Below, piece after piece: positions 7,427-17,250 of a stretch of 41,446 nucleotides of DNA. The DNA lies in the NCBI GenBank assembly GCA_029209985.1, contig JARGNZ010000028.1, forward strand, positions 1-41,446, given 5' to 3'. Under the pieces are notes generated by a model. That model was not told where the DNA came from, did not search any database, and saw only the letters and a program-made list of their open reading frames with translations. The translations under genes and the position numbers were made by a program. How positions within the stretch are numbered: position 1 is the first letter of the stretch; each line of letters begins with the position of its first letter. The DNA comes from Parvibaculaceae bacterium. Lineage in GTDB: Bacteria; Pseudomonadota; Alphaproteobacteria; Parvibaculales; Parvibaculaceae.

Positions 7427-8788
7427 TTATCTGCGACCGTGGCGTCTCAGATAGGCTGGTGAGAACTGATTTCCATTGATCTGAGAACCCAGCGTGTAAT
7501 TGTTTTCATCATCTCCAATGATCAGAGAATCTGCAACATACCGCTGTGCCACCAGGTCATAATAGAATTCAGCTGATCCCACACATGCTGGAAGCTCTGG
7601 CGCAACAAAGAGATGAGACTCTTGTACCCGCCACAGTTCACCGCGTGCGTCATAAAGGTCAGCGGCGACAATCCGCCAGCTATCTTCATCAAGATAGAAA
7701 TCTCGGCGTGTGAAAATATTCCGATAGTCATCGCGCAAGGTGGCTTTGACTTTCCAAACCCGGTGCAATTCATACCGTGTCAATTCTCTTGTTGGATACA
7801 TTTCTCCAACAATGTCATCCACACTCAGAGATTTATTACGAAACTTCCACGCATTGTAAGGAACGTAAATTTCCTGCTTGCCTTGCAGTTCCCAATTGTA
7901 GCGATCCCCTTCCCCATTGAACATGCCGCTCTGATCAAAAGTGGTCAGTCCGTCTTGTCCCGCTGATGGGTTATCATAGGCGATATTGGGAGCCATTTTT
8001 ACACGGCGCAATCCAGGCAGATAAGCCCAGCTGTTTCTTGGCTTGTTGAAAAACTCGTGCACCAAGCCTGTTGTACCGGCTGACTTGGTTGGCAGTTTTG
8101 CGGTATAGACAAACTTAGACAAAAAGCCATCGGCTGCATCAATGGACCCCACATCTGGATCATATATCGGGCTATAGGCTTGCACCTCCCCTTTATAAAT
8201 CTTGTTTGATCCATTTGTCTTTTTGACAGCTGTCGTAATCATATGCCGTGTCGCAACGCCAGAATAGGCGGTGCGATGGTTCATCATGGCTTCCCATCCG
8301 GTTTTTGGTTGCGGGAATAAAACACCGCCAAATCCGGCTTCCACTTTATTATCCGCGTTCATAACAGCCCCAGACAAATTGGCGACTGTTTGCTGATAAT
8401 TCCGCTCCGGCAATGCGCATGTCCGGTGTGTTTTATATACGGGCATTGTATATCCGGGGTATTGCTTCAACAAAGCAACCTGGCCGGGGGTCAATTTATC
8501 TTTATACTGATCAACATTGTCTGCTGAAATTGTAAACAGAGATTTTTCATCAGCAAAAGGGTCCACACGGGCATCACCCGGCTTCCACCCATTGGCAACT
8601 TGCGTCAAGCCCCCTTCCCAAGGGGGAATGGTTCCTTCTGCATTGCCTGCACGAGTTGCCCCAATCGGCGTTTTGTCTGCGCCAAAGCCATTTGCATAAA
8701 CAGCAGGCGCACCTGCGCTGCACAGTCCCACCAGAACTGACACAACAGTCGCTGCACGTTTCATCGAAGAATAGCGTATGTCAAACAT
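7427..8788 (-). CDS. DUF1329 outer-membrane-associated protein
   Basis: A 453-residue exported protein. A signal peptide spans about residues 1-32, ending near VYANG. The family opening GADKTPIGATRAGNAEGTIPPWEGG follows in pieces, with later blocks TGWEAMMNHR, LRRVKMAPN and YRVQ-like repeats (LHRVWKVKATLRDDYRN, RRDFYLDEDSW). These match DUF1329, whose fold relates to LolA/LolB-like lipid carriers. Members usually pair with DUF1302 proteins and often with RND/MMPL exporters in hydrocarbon, steroid or fatty-acid loci. Here the DUF1302 gene lies 38 bases upstream but no RND gene is present. GGAGGAG precedes the ATG by seven bases. The inferred role is handling a hydrophobic compound at the outer membrane. 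Confidence 0.85.
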   Translation of the reverse strand: MFDIRYSSMKRAATVVSVLVGLCSAGAPAVYANGFGADKTPIGATRAGNAEGTIPPWEGGLTQVANGWKPGDARVDPFADEKSLFTISADNVDQYKDKLTPGQVALLKQYPGYTMPVYKTHRTCALPERNYQQTVANLSGAVMNADNKVEAGFGGVLFPQPKTGWEAMMNHRTAYSGVATRHMITTAVKKTNGSNKIYKGEVQAYSPIYDPDVGSIDAADGFLSKFVYTAKLPTKSAGTTGLVHEFFNKPRNSWAYLPGLRRVKMAPNIAYDNPSAGQDGLTTFDQSGMFNGEGDRYNWELQGKQEIYVPYNAWKFRNKSLSVDDIVGEMYPTRELTRYELHRVWKVKATLRDDYRNIFTRRDFYLDEDSWRIVAADLYDARGELWRVQESHLFVAPELPACVGSAEFYYDLVAQRYVADSLIIGDDENNYTLGSQINGNQFSPAYLRRHGRR

Positions 8789-8826
8789 AGTCCGTCTCCT
8801 CCAACGGATCCGTGATCACTAAATGA

Positions 8827-10527
8827 TCAAAACGAATATGTGGTTGTGAATGTGATGTAGTCCCGGTCAGAGTCCCCTGCGGCGACGCCACCCATATTAT
8901 TGGTATAGGAAATTCCAGCGGTTAGATCATTGTCGTAGCTGGCGTTCAATTTAAGCGTCAGCCCTTTACGGCTTTCGGCATAATTGCCTGTCGCAGCTTT
9001 ATCGAGAGATGATCCACGCACATCTTGGGAATAGCTCACACCCGGCGTGAGTGTAATATCAGTGCCAAAAGCATTGCTATAGGTCGCACTTACATCGAGG
9101 TTATAGCCCCACGCAAATGTTTTACCGGTTGTTCCCGCAGGTGCATCACCGTCAAATTTGACCATGCCCACTTCTGTCACAACGTCGACAGAGTCAGCCC
9201 CTAGGAAATCAATCGCGTTTCCAACAAAGGCAGTTCCGGACCCAAGGCTCACTTGGGCATTGGCGATGACGTTGACTTTGTCCATCTCCACAACACCCAG
9301 ATTGCGAGCAGAGCCGAATGTTGGCACAAAGGCCAATGCACCTGCTTCTGCGGCAGCTTCAGTTAAGCCACTTTCCAAGGGTACTGGAAAGTCTGGTTGA
9401 TAGCTTGCTTCAACCCCAACGGCAAAAATACCGACAGGGAAACTCGCGCTGGCTCCATAAAGCTCAATGTCTTCTGGGAAGTAGGCGAAATAGTCATCCA
9501 AAACCAATTCTGCAAACGGAAAAACTCCGATCGGGACAAGCGATGCATCCCCTGCAAAGTAAGGTAATTTCGAATGATAGTTGATGTAGAAAAGGCTGAG
9601 TTCGGTTGAATAGTCTTCAAGATAGTACCGAGCTGCGACCCCAAATTGACCTTGATCATCTGGCGTCTTGTCACCAATTTTACGCACACCTGCGGGCGTG
9701 CTGACAAGAAAAGACGCTGGAAGGCCTGTCCCACCGGGGTCCCCTGCAAGGAAGAAGCCCTGCGCACCGGGACCAAAAATATCTTCTGTCGAGTGAAATT
9801 CACCGACAGGCACCAAACGGCTTTCCCGCCATTTGACCTGATAGTAAGCCTCTAGGCTGAATGCTGGCGTGATGCCCACATTGGCCCATATCATCGGCGA
9901 CGGCAAATAGGCTTCGCGTAGTTCAGCGCCAGGGGTCACCACTTTGATGACATCGAGGGCGTTCGTTTGCGAAATGCCCCCTTGCCGCAGCAAGGCTTCC
10001 CCCCAGTTGACCACTTGATTGCCGACACGGATGGACAAGGGCATGTCTGCCACTTTGAAATCGCCATATACATAAGCATCCAGCAAATCCAAGCCGTAGC
10101 CTGCTTCATCACGGGCCGCGTCACTCAGCTCCGTACGGCGGGTATTGCCTTCATTGGCTGAGATGGCGTCGTAGAAATAACTGAACCGAACAAAGGCCCC
10201 GATATTTCCCGATGACATTTCAATGTCATGGATCGCGCGTACAGATGCTGAATAGATATCACCGCGATCAAAGTTCAGGTTCCCGTCATCCACGTTCTCA
10301 GCACCAAGAGCGGTATTGGTCCCGCCATTTGATGCGGCGATATAGCGGCTATCTTGGCTTGTGGTCCGCACCCCAAACGCAGCGGCGAGCGTTGAGTCGA
10401 CATTTACTGAAACGTCGCCTAGCTGATATTCGACGGCGTTTGCTGATGTTGCAAGCGCACTCGCTATCGCGAGAGAGCTAACAATAGGCACTAGACTTCC
10501 TCTTACCGAATTTCGATTTCCGAACAT
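8827..10527 (-). CDS. DUF1302 outer-membrane barrel-like protein
   Basis: A 566-residue protein. A signal peptide of about 31 residues (SALATSANA-V) is followed by VEYQLGDVSVNVDSTLAAAFGVR. Alternating strands run to a C-terminus of ITFTTTYSF, the terminal Phe pattern of outer-membrane barrels. The block GNQVVNWGEALLRQGGI is diagnostic of the DUF1302 family. DUF1302 and DUF1329 proteins normally occur as a pair and are associated with uptake or export of hydrophobic substrates. GGGAGGAAG precedes the ATG. The gene is followed closely by the DUF1329 gene. It lies 108 bases downstream of the fucosidase gene on the same strand, with a candidate operator but no clear terminator between them. Confidence 0.85.
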   Translation of the reverse strand: MFGNRNSVRGSLVPIVSSLAIASALATSANAVEYQLGDVSVNVDSTLAAAFGVRTTSQDSRYIAASNGGTNTALGAENVDDGNLNFDRGDIYSASVRAIHDIEMSSGNIGAFVRFSYFYDAISANEGNTRRTELSDAARDEAGYGLDLLDAYVYGDFKVADMPLSIRVGNQVVNWGEALLRQGGISQTNALDVIKVVTPGAELREAYLPSPMIWANVGITPAFSLEAYYQVKWRESRLVPVGEFHSTEDIFGPGAQGFFLAGDPGGTGLPASFLVSTPAGVRKIGDKTPDDQGQFGVAARYYLEDYSTELSLFYINYHSKLPYFAGDASLVPIGVFPFAELVLDDYFAYFPEDIELYGASASFPVGIFAVGVEASYQPDFPVPLESGLTEAAAEAGALAFVPTFGSARNLGVVEMDKVNVIANAQVSLGSGTAFVGNAIDFLGADSVDVVTEVGMVKFDGDAPAGTTGKTFAWGYNLDVSATYSNAFGTDITLTPGVSYSQDVRGSSLDKAATGNYAESRKGLTLKLNASYDNDLTAGISYTNNMGGVAAGDSDRDYITFTTTYSF

Positions 10528-10556
10528 TCGACTTCCTCCCTAGATATTGATTATGT

Positions 10557-10582
10557 TTCCAAATCTTATCGCTGGTTTGGAA
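10557..10582. promoter_or_regulatory. Inverted repeat upstream of the DUF1302 gene
   Basis: TTCCAAA (10557-10563) and TTTGGAA (10576-10582) form a perfect 7-bp inverted repeat with a 12-base spacer. It lies 30-55 bases upstream of the DUF1302 start. It may be an operator or part of a promoter; the binding protein is unknown. Confidence 0.3.
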
Positions 10583-10635
10583 CCTCCCAGATTCTCCAGC
10601 GTTCGTTTTTGCGCACCTGTCCCCCTTTGATACTT

Positions 10636-12102
10636 TTAACGATTAAGTTTGAATTTCATGGTGTGGGCTGGCCCTTTGGCAAAGCTCTGAGCCATGCGTA
10701 AGCAGCATGTCTGCCCTTGTTGTTCCAAGACCACTGGCGCGCCGTCCAATGTTGCGCCGTTACCAGCTGGAATGACTGTATCTAATAATTTGATTTCTTC
10801 AGATGCTGGCGTTCCAATCACGATGACATAGAGATCATCACCCTTCACCGTGAAACGTACGTCCAAGCCACAGGCCGTTTCTGTCTCTGGTTTTTGCCAA
10901 GGTCCAGCACCGTAAATGGCCTCGCCGTTAGCTGAAAGCCAGTCACCGAAAAACGCCAGACGCTCCAACTGAGGCTCGGGAATGGATCCATCCACCCCTC
11001 TTGGCCCAACATTAAGCAAAAGATTTCCGTTTTTAGAAACCGCATCGATGAGCCCTAACAGGAGTTCTTCTGGGGCCTCATAGTCGTCGGGCGTATCGTT
11101 TTTATTGAAGCCAAAGGAATGGCTCATGCCGCGCGTGGCTTCCCATTTTTTCTTCTGAATTGTGTCAAAGCGTGTGTATTCCGGCGTTCTGAAATCACTA
11201 TGCGGAATGACCGGCGGGATAATACCGCCTTGCTTGTCTGATTTTTTCAAAGCGCGTTTGATTGCCCAATCCACAATCCGGCGTACAAATTTTCTGCGCA
11301 GCAATTTCATATACCAGCTGGCATGTACCCACCGATCGTTCACAACACCATCAGGGATTTTGTTGTAGAAATCAGCGAACAATTTGAAGAGTGTTTTTTG
11401 ATCGGTTGGCCACGAAATATCATTCCACAGAACAGATGGTTGATACCGTTCCATGAGCTCTCGTACTTGGGCTGTGGCGTATTCTTCGTATTCCCCGTGG
11501 GGCATCGAGCCCATGAAGTCCCCAAATGTTTTGAGAGGTTCCGGGTTAAACGTCCAATCAATACCGCCAGAATAATAAATACCGAAACGCAAGCCTTCTG
11601 CACGCACCGCCTCAGCCAACTCGCCAACAATATCGCGCTGGGTAAACCAATCATCGACATGGGGATTTTTCACATCACTTGGCCATAAGCAAAACCCGTC
11701 ATGGTGCTTGGTGACCAGTACGACATATTGCGCGCCGGACTGCTTGAACTTAGCGGCCCAATCAGCTGGATCCCACTGTTCTAACCCATCAATAAAGGGT
11801 TGCTTGAACGAGCTATAAGGTGCGCCCTTGTGAACCTTTTGATGATGCTCATAAGCAGGTGTGCCGGGCACTTTAATCGCATTTGAATACCATTCAGAAT
11901 ACGGTGTTCGGGCCACAGCGGTATCATATTCATCTCGAAAGGTTTCGTGAATATTGCTGTTGTTTTCTGCATAGGCTGGAATGGCAAACATTCCCCAATG
12001 GATGAAAATGCCAAACTTTGCATCATCAAACCATTGGGGGAGTGGTCGCGCGCTCAAGCTGTCGAGCGTAGGTGCGATAGGGGTCATGCTGACTTGGTTC
12101 AT
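10636..12102 (-). CDS. Alpha-L-fucosidase, GH29, predicted cytoplasmic
   Basis: A 488-residue glycoside hydrolase that releases L-fucose from alpha-linked fucosides by a retaining mechanism. The GH29 hallmarks are in order: KFGIFIHWG (29-37), VTKHHDGFCLW (130-140), and VLWNDISWP (224-232), where Asp228 is the expected nucleophile. A C-terminal beta domain follows. The N-terminus (MNQVSMTPIAPTLDS) has no signal peptide, so the enzyme should be cytoplasmic and needs an imported fucoside. It is the last gene of the fucose operon, one base after the stop of the FAH-type hydrolase. GAGGTATC precedes the ATG. Confidence 0.92.
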   Translation of the reverse strand: MNQVSMTPIAPTLDSLSARPLPQWFDDAKFGIFIHWGMFAIPAYAENNSNIHETFRDEYDTAVARTPYSEWYSNAIKVPGTPAYEHHQKVHKGAPYSSFKQPFIDGLEQWDPADWAAKFKQSGAQYVVLVTKHHDGFCLWPSDVKNPHVDDWFTQRDIVGELAEAVRAEGLRFGIYYSGGIDWTFNPEPLKTFGDFMGSMPHGEYEEYATAQVRELMERYQPSVLWNDISWPTDQKTLFKLFADFYNKIPDGVVNDRWVHASWYMKLLRRKFVRRIVDWAIKRALKKSDKQGGIIPPVIPHSDFRTPEYTRFDTIQKKKWEATRGMSHSFGFNKNDTPDDYEAPEELLLGLIDAVSKNGNLLLNVGPRGVDGSIPEPQLERLAFFGDWLSANGEAIYGAGPWQKPETETACGLDVRFTVKGDDLYVIVIGTPASEEIKLLDTVIPAGNGATLDGAPVVLEQQGQTCCLRMAQSFAKGPAHTMKFKLNR

Positions 12103-12103
12103 T

Positions 12104-12985
12104 CTAAGATACCTCTGCCAATCTTGTTGTTGTCGTTTCTGTTTGCCACGACACGGTCATTTGGTTCTGTTCGCCTAGCCCCTCGATTCCAACGCGCATC
12201 TTTTGCCCGGCCTCTAAATAAGTTGGAGGGTCCATCCCAAGTCCCACACCAGGTGGCGTACCTGTTGAGATCACATCTCCAGCTTGCAAGCTCATGAATT
12301 GTGAGATGTAGCTGACGAGGAAAGGGATTTTATAAATCATTGTGCGGGTGTTGCCGTCTTGCACCCGCTTACCATCTATTTCCAACCAGATATTCAAATT
12401 ATCAGGGTCCGGCACGTCGTCGAGCGTCACGAGATACGGCCCGATCGGACCGAACGTATCTGCACTTTTCCCCTTCACCCATTGGCCAGAGCGTTCCAGC
12501 TGAAATCCACGCTCCGACAAATCATTGATGACGCAATATCCTGCGATGTGGTCAACAGCGTCTTCCACATCGATGTAGGCGCCATCCGTTCCAATCACGA
12601 CGCCCAGTTCGACTTCCCAATCGGTTTTAGTGCCACCGCGTGGAATGATGATGTTGTCATCAGGGCCACAAATTGCGCTGGTTGCCTTGAAAAACAAGAC
12701 CGGTTCTTCGGGCACATCCATGCCGGATTCCGCTGCGTGATCGGCATAGTTCAATCCAACGCAAATGAATTTCCCTACCCGGCCCACGCAAGGACCACGT
12801 CGGGCATCTGCTGGCACCACGGGGCACTCACTCAGATCTGCGGTTTGTAGCCTGGCCAGTTTCGACCGATCCAAGTTTTCACCTGCAACATCCGGTATCA
12901 AATCAGAAATGTCTCTGTGCACGCCGTTTGCATCTACAGCGCCGGGCTTTTCTTGCCCAACAGGACCCCATCTAAAAAACTTCAT
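12104..12985 (-). CDS. FAH-family hydrolase, probable 2,4-diketo-3-deoxy-L-fuconate hydrolase
   Basis: A 293-residue fumarylacetoacetate-hydrolase-family protein. Family landmarks are ICVGLNYADHAAE (74-86), LFFKATSA (97-104, with Lys100), the metal-binding WEVELG (Glu124 and Glu126), and VINDLSERGFQ (Asp155). The C-terminal ISTGTPPGVGLG is also conserved. FAH enzymes cleave C-C bonds of acylpyruvates. In the non-phosphorylating L-fucose pathway the last step splits 2,4-diketo-3-deoxy-L-fuconate into pyruvate and L-lactate. The position next to the 2-keto-3-deoxy-L-fuconate dehydrogenase supports that role over the common annotation as ureidoglycolate lyase. A GGGGGGAG ribosome site precedes the ATG. 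Confidence 0.85.
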   Translation of the reverse strand: MKFFRWGPVGQEKPGAVDANGVHRDISDLIPDVAGENLDRSKLARLQTADLSECPVVPADARRGPCVGRVGKFICVGLNYADHAAESGMDVPEEPVLFFKATSAICGPDDNIIIPRGGTKTDWEVELGVVIGTDGAYIDVEDAVDHIAGYCVINDLSERGFQLERSGQWVKGKSADTFGPIGPYLVTLDDVPDPDNLNIWLEIDGKRVQDGNTRTMIYKIPFLVSYISQFMSLQAGDVISTGTPPGVGLGMDPPTYLEAGQKMRVGIEGLGEQNQMTVSWQTETTTTRLAEVS

Positions 12986-12997
12986 TGCTCCCCCCCT

Positions 12998-13750
<753 letters not shown>

Positions 13751-14089
13751 TCACTCTAAATGAAAAATCTCTTCGAGCCGCGCCCATTGCTCATCAGGTT
13801 TCCGGCTCGCAAAAGGTTCTTGGCAAGGGTCTGTGAGCGCCCACCACTCTTGGGTTTTGGGGTGCTCTTTCATCCGGGCCATATCTGCCTCAAAGTCCGT
13901 GCCGACATATTCCCAACTCGCGAACAGGAGGTTTTCAGGCTCGCGCAAATAAATCGTGTAGGAGCGGATATTGCACTCCGAAATCTTTGCAAGAATTTCG
14001 GGCCATGCATCCGCATGTAGCGCGCGATATTCCGCAATCTTTTCTGGTTTGATGCCGATCACCCAGCCCATGCGTTCCACTTGTCCCAT
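13751..14089 (-). CDS. L-rhamnose/L-fucose mutarotase
   Basis: A 112-residue protein of the RhaM/YiiL mutarotase family. The characteristic EYxxxHxxxWPE is at 20-31 (Tyr21, His25, Trp29). NIRSYTIYLREPENLLFASWEY and the tail (DEQWARLEEIFHLE) are also family features. These enzymes interconvert alpha and beta anomers of deoxyhexoses. In this operon the likely substrate is L-fucose, which would supply the anomer used by the fucose dehydrogenase. It is three bases downstream of the enolase-superfamily gene and six bases upstream of the SDR. AAAGGTGG upstream gives a ribosome site. Confidence 0.88.
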   Translation of the reverse strand: MGQVERMGWVIGIKPEKIAEYRALHADAWPEILAKISECNIRSYTIYLREPENLLFASWEYVGTDFEADMARMKEHPKTQEWWALTDPCQEPFASRKPDEQWARLEEIFHLE

Positions 14090-14092
14090 CTG

Positions 14093-15205
14093 CTATGCCA
14101 CCTTTAAGTTTGGATATGCGCCAATGGCACTTCGTTCGATCGCTTGCCAATCCCACTCAATGCCCAGCCCTGCAGCAGTGGGCGCATGGGCCACTCCCGC
14201 CACAATCTCAAGCGAGCTATGAGTGATGTCATCAAGCTGCGGGATATATTCCAGCCATTTCCCATTCGCGACTGCACACACGAGAGAAACATGCAACTCC
14301 ATCAAGAAGTGAGGAGAGACGGCAACATTGTATGTCTCAGCAAGATGAGCCACTTTTAGCCATGGCGTAATGCCGCCAACGCGGGCCACATCCACTTGCA
14401 CGATAGAGCACGCATCTTGGGCCAAATATTCACGGAATTGCGCAGGAGAATAAAGGGATTCACCCACCGCAATAGGGGTGGATGTATGCGCCGCCAACCA
14501 CGCATGCCCCGCCACATCATCGGCAGGCATGGGCTCTTCCATCCATGCAATCCCCAATGTTTCCAACTGGCGAGCGCGCCGCACACTTTCATCTCTGGTG
14601 AAGGCTTGATTGGCGTCGGTCATGATTTCAAATTCAGACCCCACAGTCTCGCGCACGTGCTCTAGGCGCACCATGTCTTGCGACAAATTGGGCTTCCCAA
14701 TTTTAAGCTTTGCGCCGCTAAAGCCAGCCTCTTTCATTTGCTGAGCATCTTCGGAAATCTCTTCTTTAGAGAGGTGCAGCCAGCCACCTTCCGTTGAATA
14801 AACTGGAATTTCGGTGCGCGCACCGCCCGCCATAACATGCAGCGGCATGTCAGCCGTCACGCAACGCAAGTCCCACAAAGCAGTATCAATTGCAGCAAGG
14901 GCGAGCGAGGTGATGGGACCAACCGTCGTTGCATGGGTCGACATCTTTAAGTCATGCCATATGGCTTCAATGCACCGGGGATCGCGGCCAATGAGTTGAG
15001 GGATCAGGTGGTCACGCAGCAAGGCCATAATAGAGCTGCCGCCGGTTCCGATGGTGTAGCTATAGCCGGTGCCACTTGCCCCATTTGTATCCCAAATGCG
15101 GAGGATGATGGTTTCTTGGCATTCAAAACTTTGTATCGCATCGATGCGAACGGTCTTGGGTGCTAACGGCACAAGATAAAGAGCGACACGGTCAATGCTC
15201 ACCAT
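14093..15205 (-). CDS. Mandelate-racemase-subgroup enolase-superfamily enzyme (sugar-acid dehydratase or racemase)
   Basis: A 370-residue enolase-superfamily protein with the whole catalytic set of mandelate racemase at a constant offset. Lys166 and Lys168 are in KLKIG, Asp197 in TDANQ, and Glu223 in EEP. Glu249 is in GES, Asp272 in QVDVARVGG, His299 in SPHF and Glu319 in WLEY. The first three acids bind Mg; Lys168 and the His299-Asp272 pair are the two general bases. This set occurs in mandelate racemase and in galactarate/talarate-type dehydratases. It differs from the 441-residue FucD at 18144, so the operon has two members of the superfamily. Its substrate is unknown; a second sugar acid such as an L-galactonate or D-arabinonate relative is plausible. 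It overlaps the lactonase gene by seven bases. Confidence 0.88.
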   Translation of the reverse strand: MVSIDRVALYLVPLAPKTVRIDAIQSFECQETIILRIWDTNGASGTGYSYTIGTGGSSIMALLRDHLIPQLIGRDPRCIEAIWHDLKMSTHATTVGPITSLALAAIDTALWDLRCVTADMPLHVMAGGARTEIPVYSTEGGWLHLSKEEISEDAQQMKEAGFSGAKLKIGKPNLSQDMVRLEHVRETVGSEFEIMTDANQAFTRDESVRRARQLETLGIAWMEEPMPADDVAGHAWLAAHTSTPIAVGESLYSPAQFREYLAQDACSIVQVDVARVGGITPWLKVAHLAETYNVAVSPHFLMELHVSLVCAVANGKWLEYIPQLDDITHSSLEIVAGVAHAPTAAGLGIEWDWQAIERSAIGAYPNLKVA

Positions 15206-16095
15206 GAGGGCACCTCGCTGGATTGATTTTTTGAGTGCTGGTTATTTGGAGAAACCGCGATGTCATACTGACGGGCGGCATTGGTTGCCCAAATTTTGGT
15301 GCGGGCGTCTGCGGGTTTATCTTCAAGCCAGCTCTCCATCATATCGATCCACGCGGTGTATTCTCCATTCATATTGAGCACGGGCCAGTCGCTTCCCCAC
15401 ATCAACCGATCTGGCCCAAATCTGGCATAAAGGTGATCAAGATAGGGTTTGATGTCGCCAAGGCCGGCTCCCGGCAATGCTTCAGTGAGCAGACCAGACA
15501 GTTTGCAACTCACATGTTTATTGGCTGCCAGTTGATCGATCATCGGGGCCCAATCGGAAAAGCCACCGTCGCCATTCAGGCCATTGTTAATGGCAGGCTT
15601 GGCTGCATGATCCAGCACGATGGACAACGTGGGGTGAGACTTTACACACTCAAGCAAGGCCTTCCATTGAGGAGGTCGCACGAGGGCTTCAAAGACCAGC
15701 CCCTTTTCACTCAAGCATTCAAAGGCAGGGGTGAGGATCGGCTTTGTCAGCCAATTTGCATCCTCAATATCTTGCACCATCGGGCGCACGCCTTTGAAGA
15801 GGGGATGCGCCCGGAGACGCTCTATCTCTTGAGCAAAGGTGGCGCTCTCCATATCGGCCCAACCGACAACGGCTTTGACAAAATTTGTTTGCGCGGCTTG
15901 CGCCAACAGAATATCTGTTTCTTGCGCATAAGGAGCGGCTTGCACAAGAACGGTTGCCTCAACCTGACACACCGTTAAGGCGGGGGCTAAATCCGTTGGC
16001 TTAAAGTCATGGTTGAGGGCAGCTAGATCGGGCGTGAGCCACTCATAGAAACCATGGCTGCGTGTCCAAAAATGATGGTGGGCGTCAATTCTCAT
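15199..16095 (-). CDS. L-fuconolactonase (amidohydrolase family, COG3618)
   Basis: A 298-residue TIM-barrel amidohydrolase. It opens with RIDAHHHFW (His6 and His8 as the HxH motif), continues with VEATVLVQAAP and VLDHAAKP, and ends with LMWGSDWPVLN, where Asp is the expected catalytic residue. COG3618 members hydrolyse sugar lactones such as L-fucono- and L-rhamnono-lactone. Its place between the fucose dehydrogenase (4-base overlap) and the enolase-superfamily gene makes L-fuconolactone hydrolysis to L-fuconate the best reading. GGAGGCGC lies upstream of the ATG. Confidence 0.87.
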   Translation of the reverse strand: MRIDAHHHFWTRSHGFYEWLTPDLAALNHDFKPTDLAPALTVCQVEATVLVQAAPYAQETDILLAQAAQTNFVKAVVGWADMESATFAQEIERLRAHPLFKGVRPMVQDIEDANWLTKPILTPAFECLSEKGLVFEALVRPPQWKALLECVKSHPTLSIVLDHAAKPAINNGLNGDGGFSDWAPMIDQLAANKHVSCKLSGLLTEALPGAGLGDIKPYLDHLYARFGPDRLMWGSDWPVLNMNGEYTAWIDMMESWLEDKPADARTKIWATNAARQYDIAVSPNNQHSKNQSSEVPSW

Positions 16096-17159
16096 GTCAG
16101 CGCCTCCATGCGACCAGCCGTTGGTACGGGCGCATTTTGGGGCAACAGCCCTTTATGCTTCAAACTTTGCCAGAAGCGCGGATCGATCGGCGTTTTCAGG
16201 TTGCGCACACACGCGTCAATTTCGCTCGGCGATGACAAGCCCACAACTGTGGACACGACATCTTGATGCGCTTTTGGAAACTGAAGTGCGGCCGCTGGTA
16301 ATGACACATGATAGGTGGCGCATTGCTCTTCTATGGCACGCACTTTGTCAGCCAGTGCCATTGGCACCGCCCCATAATTATACTTTGCTTGTGCGCTTAA
16401 TCCTGTGGCCAGAATGCCCGAGTTAAAAACGCCCCCCATGATGAGATCAATGCCACGGGCATGGCAGCGTTCGAAAAAGCCCTTGAGCGGTTCTTGCTCC
16501 AACAAGGTGTAGCGGCCCGCCAATAAAAAGCAGTCCCAATCTACCTGTGACGTGGCCGTGTGTGACTTATCCGCATACGACATAGCCGCGTCGCATACTT
16601 GCCATTCATTCACGCCTAATCCGATGGCTTTTACTGTGCCCGCCGCGCGCAGATCCCGCATGGCTTGCAAGCCCCCGGACATGGCTTCGTTAAAAACTGC
16701 CGTGTGATTGTCGCCGTGGGTTGCTTCCCCAATGTCATGGAGCAACAAACAGTCGATCGTCGTGAGGTTGAGTCTATCTAAGCTTTCTCTGACGCTCTCC
16801 ATCACCCCGTCGTAGGAATAATCGAAGACAGGCTCAAACGGCGCGGCATCAATGAAAAACTCTCGCTGCTCATGCCAACCGACATTATCGACCAGGCGGC
16901 GCCCCACTTTGGTGGATACGAAATAATCGGAACGAGACTTTGTTGCTAAGAATTTCCCCAGCCGGCTTTCGCTCAACCCAAATCCATATAGAGGTGCGGT
17001 ATCAAAATATCGGATGCCCTGTGCCCATGCAGCCTCTAATAACGAGTCTGCCTCGGCATCGGTTAATGCGCCATAGAGATTCCCCAAAGGCGCGCACCCA
17101 AGCCCCAAACTTGGTACCCGTACGCTTATCTCTTTGGATTCTTGCGTCGCTAACACCAC
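16092..17159 (-). CDS. L-fucose dehydrogenase (aldo/keto reductase family)
   Basis: A 355-residue aldo/keto reductase. The catalytic tetrad is visible: Asp53 and Tyr58 (FDTAPLYGFG), Lys84 (STKVGR) and His141 (LLLHD). The length and the segment PLYGFGLSESRLGKFL match the D-threo-aldose/L-fucose 1-dehydrogenase branch, which oxidises L-fucose to its lactone with NAD(P). It is the first gene of the minus-strand fucose operon. The start is read as GTG with GGAG/GGGAG just upstream; no in-frame ATG precedes the conserved region. A direct repeat of TTTTATAT upstream is a possible operator. Confidence 0.88.
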   Translation of the reverse strand: MVLATQESKEISVRVPSLGLGCAPLGNLYGALTDAEADSLLEAAWAQGIRYFDTAPLYGFGLSESRLGKFLATKSRSDYFVSTKVGRRLVDNVGWHEQREFFIDAAPFEPVFDYSYDGVMESVRESLDRLNLTTIDCLLLHDIGEATHGDNHTAVFNEAMSGGLQAMRDLRAAGTVKAIGLGVNEWQVCDAAMSYADKSHTATSQVDWDCFLLAGRYTLLEQEPLKGFFERCHARGIDLIMGGVFNSGILATGLSAQAKYNYGAVPMALADKVRAIEEQCATYHVSLPAAALQFPKAHQDVVSTVVGLSSPSEIDACVRNLKTPIDPRFWQSLKHKGLLPQNAPVPTAGRMEALT

Positions 17160-17189
17160 TCCCGCTCCGTCATCGTTGACCCGCGATAC

Positions 17190-17217
17190 GTTTTATATAC
17201 ACGACTATATTTTATAT
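17190..17217. promoter_or_regulatory. TTTTATAT direct repeats upstream of the fucose operon
   Basis: TTTTATAT occurs at 17191-17198 and again at 17210-17217, 19 bases apart (about two helical turns), within a very AT-rich stretch. The same octamer occurs in the inverted repeat in front of fucD at 18093-18130. The shared motif suggests one regulator, probably the IclR protein encoded between them. Confidence 0.45.
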
Positions 17218-17250
17218 GTAAATCGATCGCCTAGTCAAGATTTCTATTTT

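Noticed and set aside
12104-12985. Ureidoglycolate lyase for purine breakdown
   Set aside because: There are no allantoin or ureidoglycolate genes nearby, and the fucose pathway needs exactly such an FAH hydrolase at its last step.
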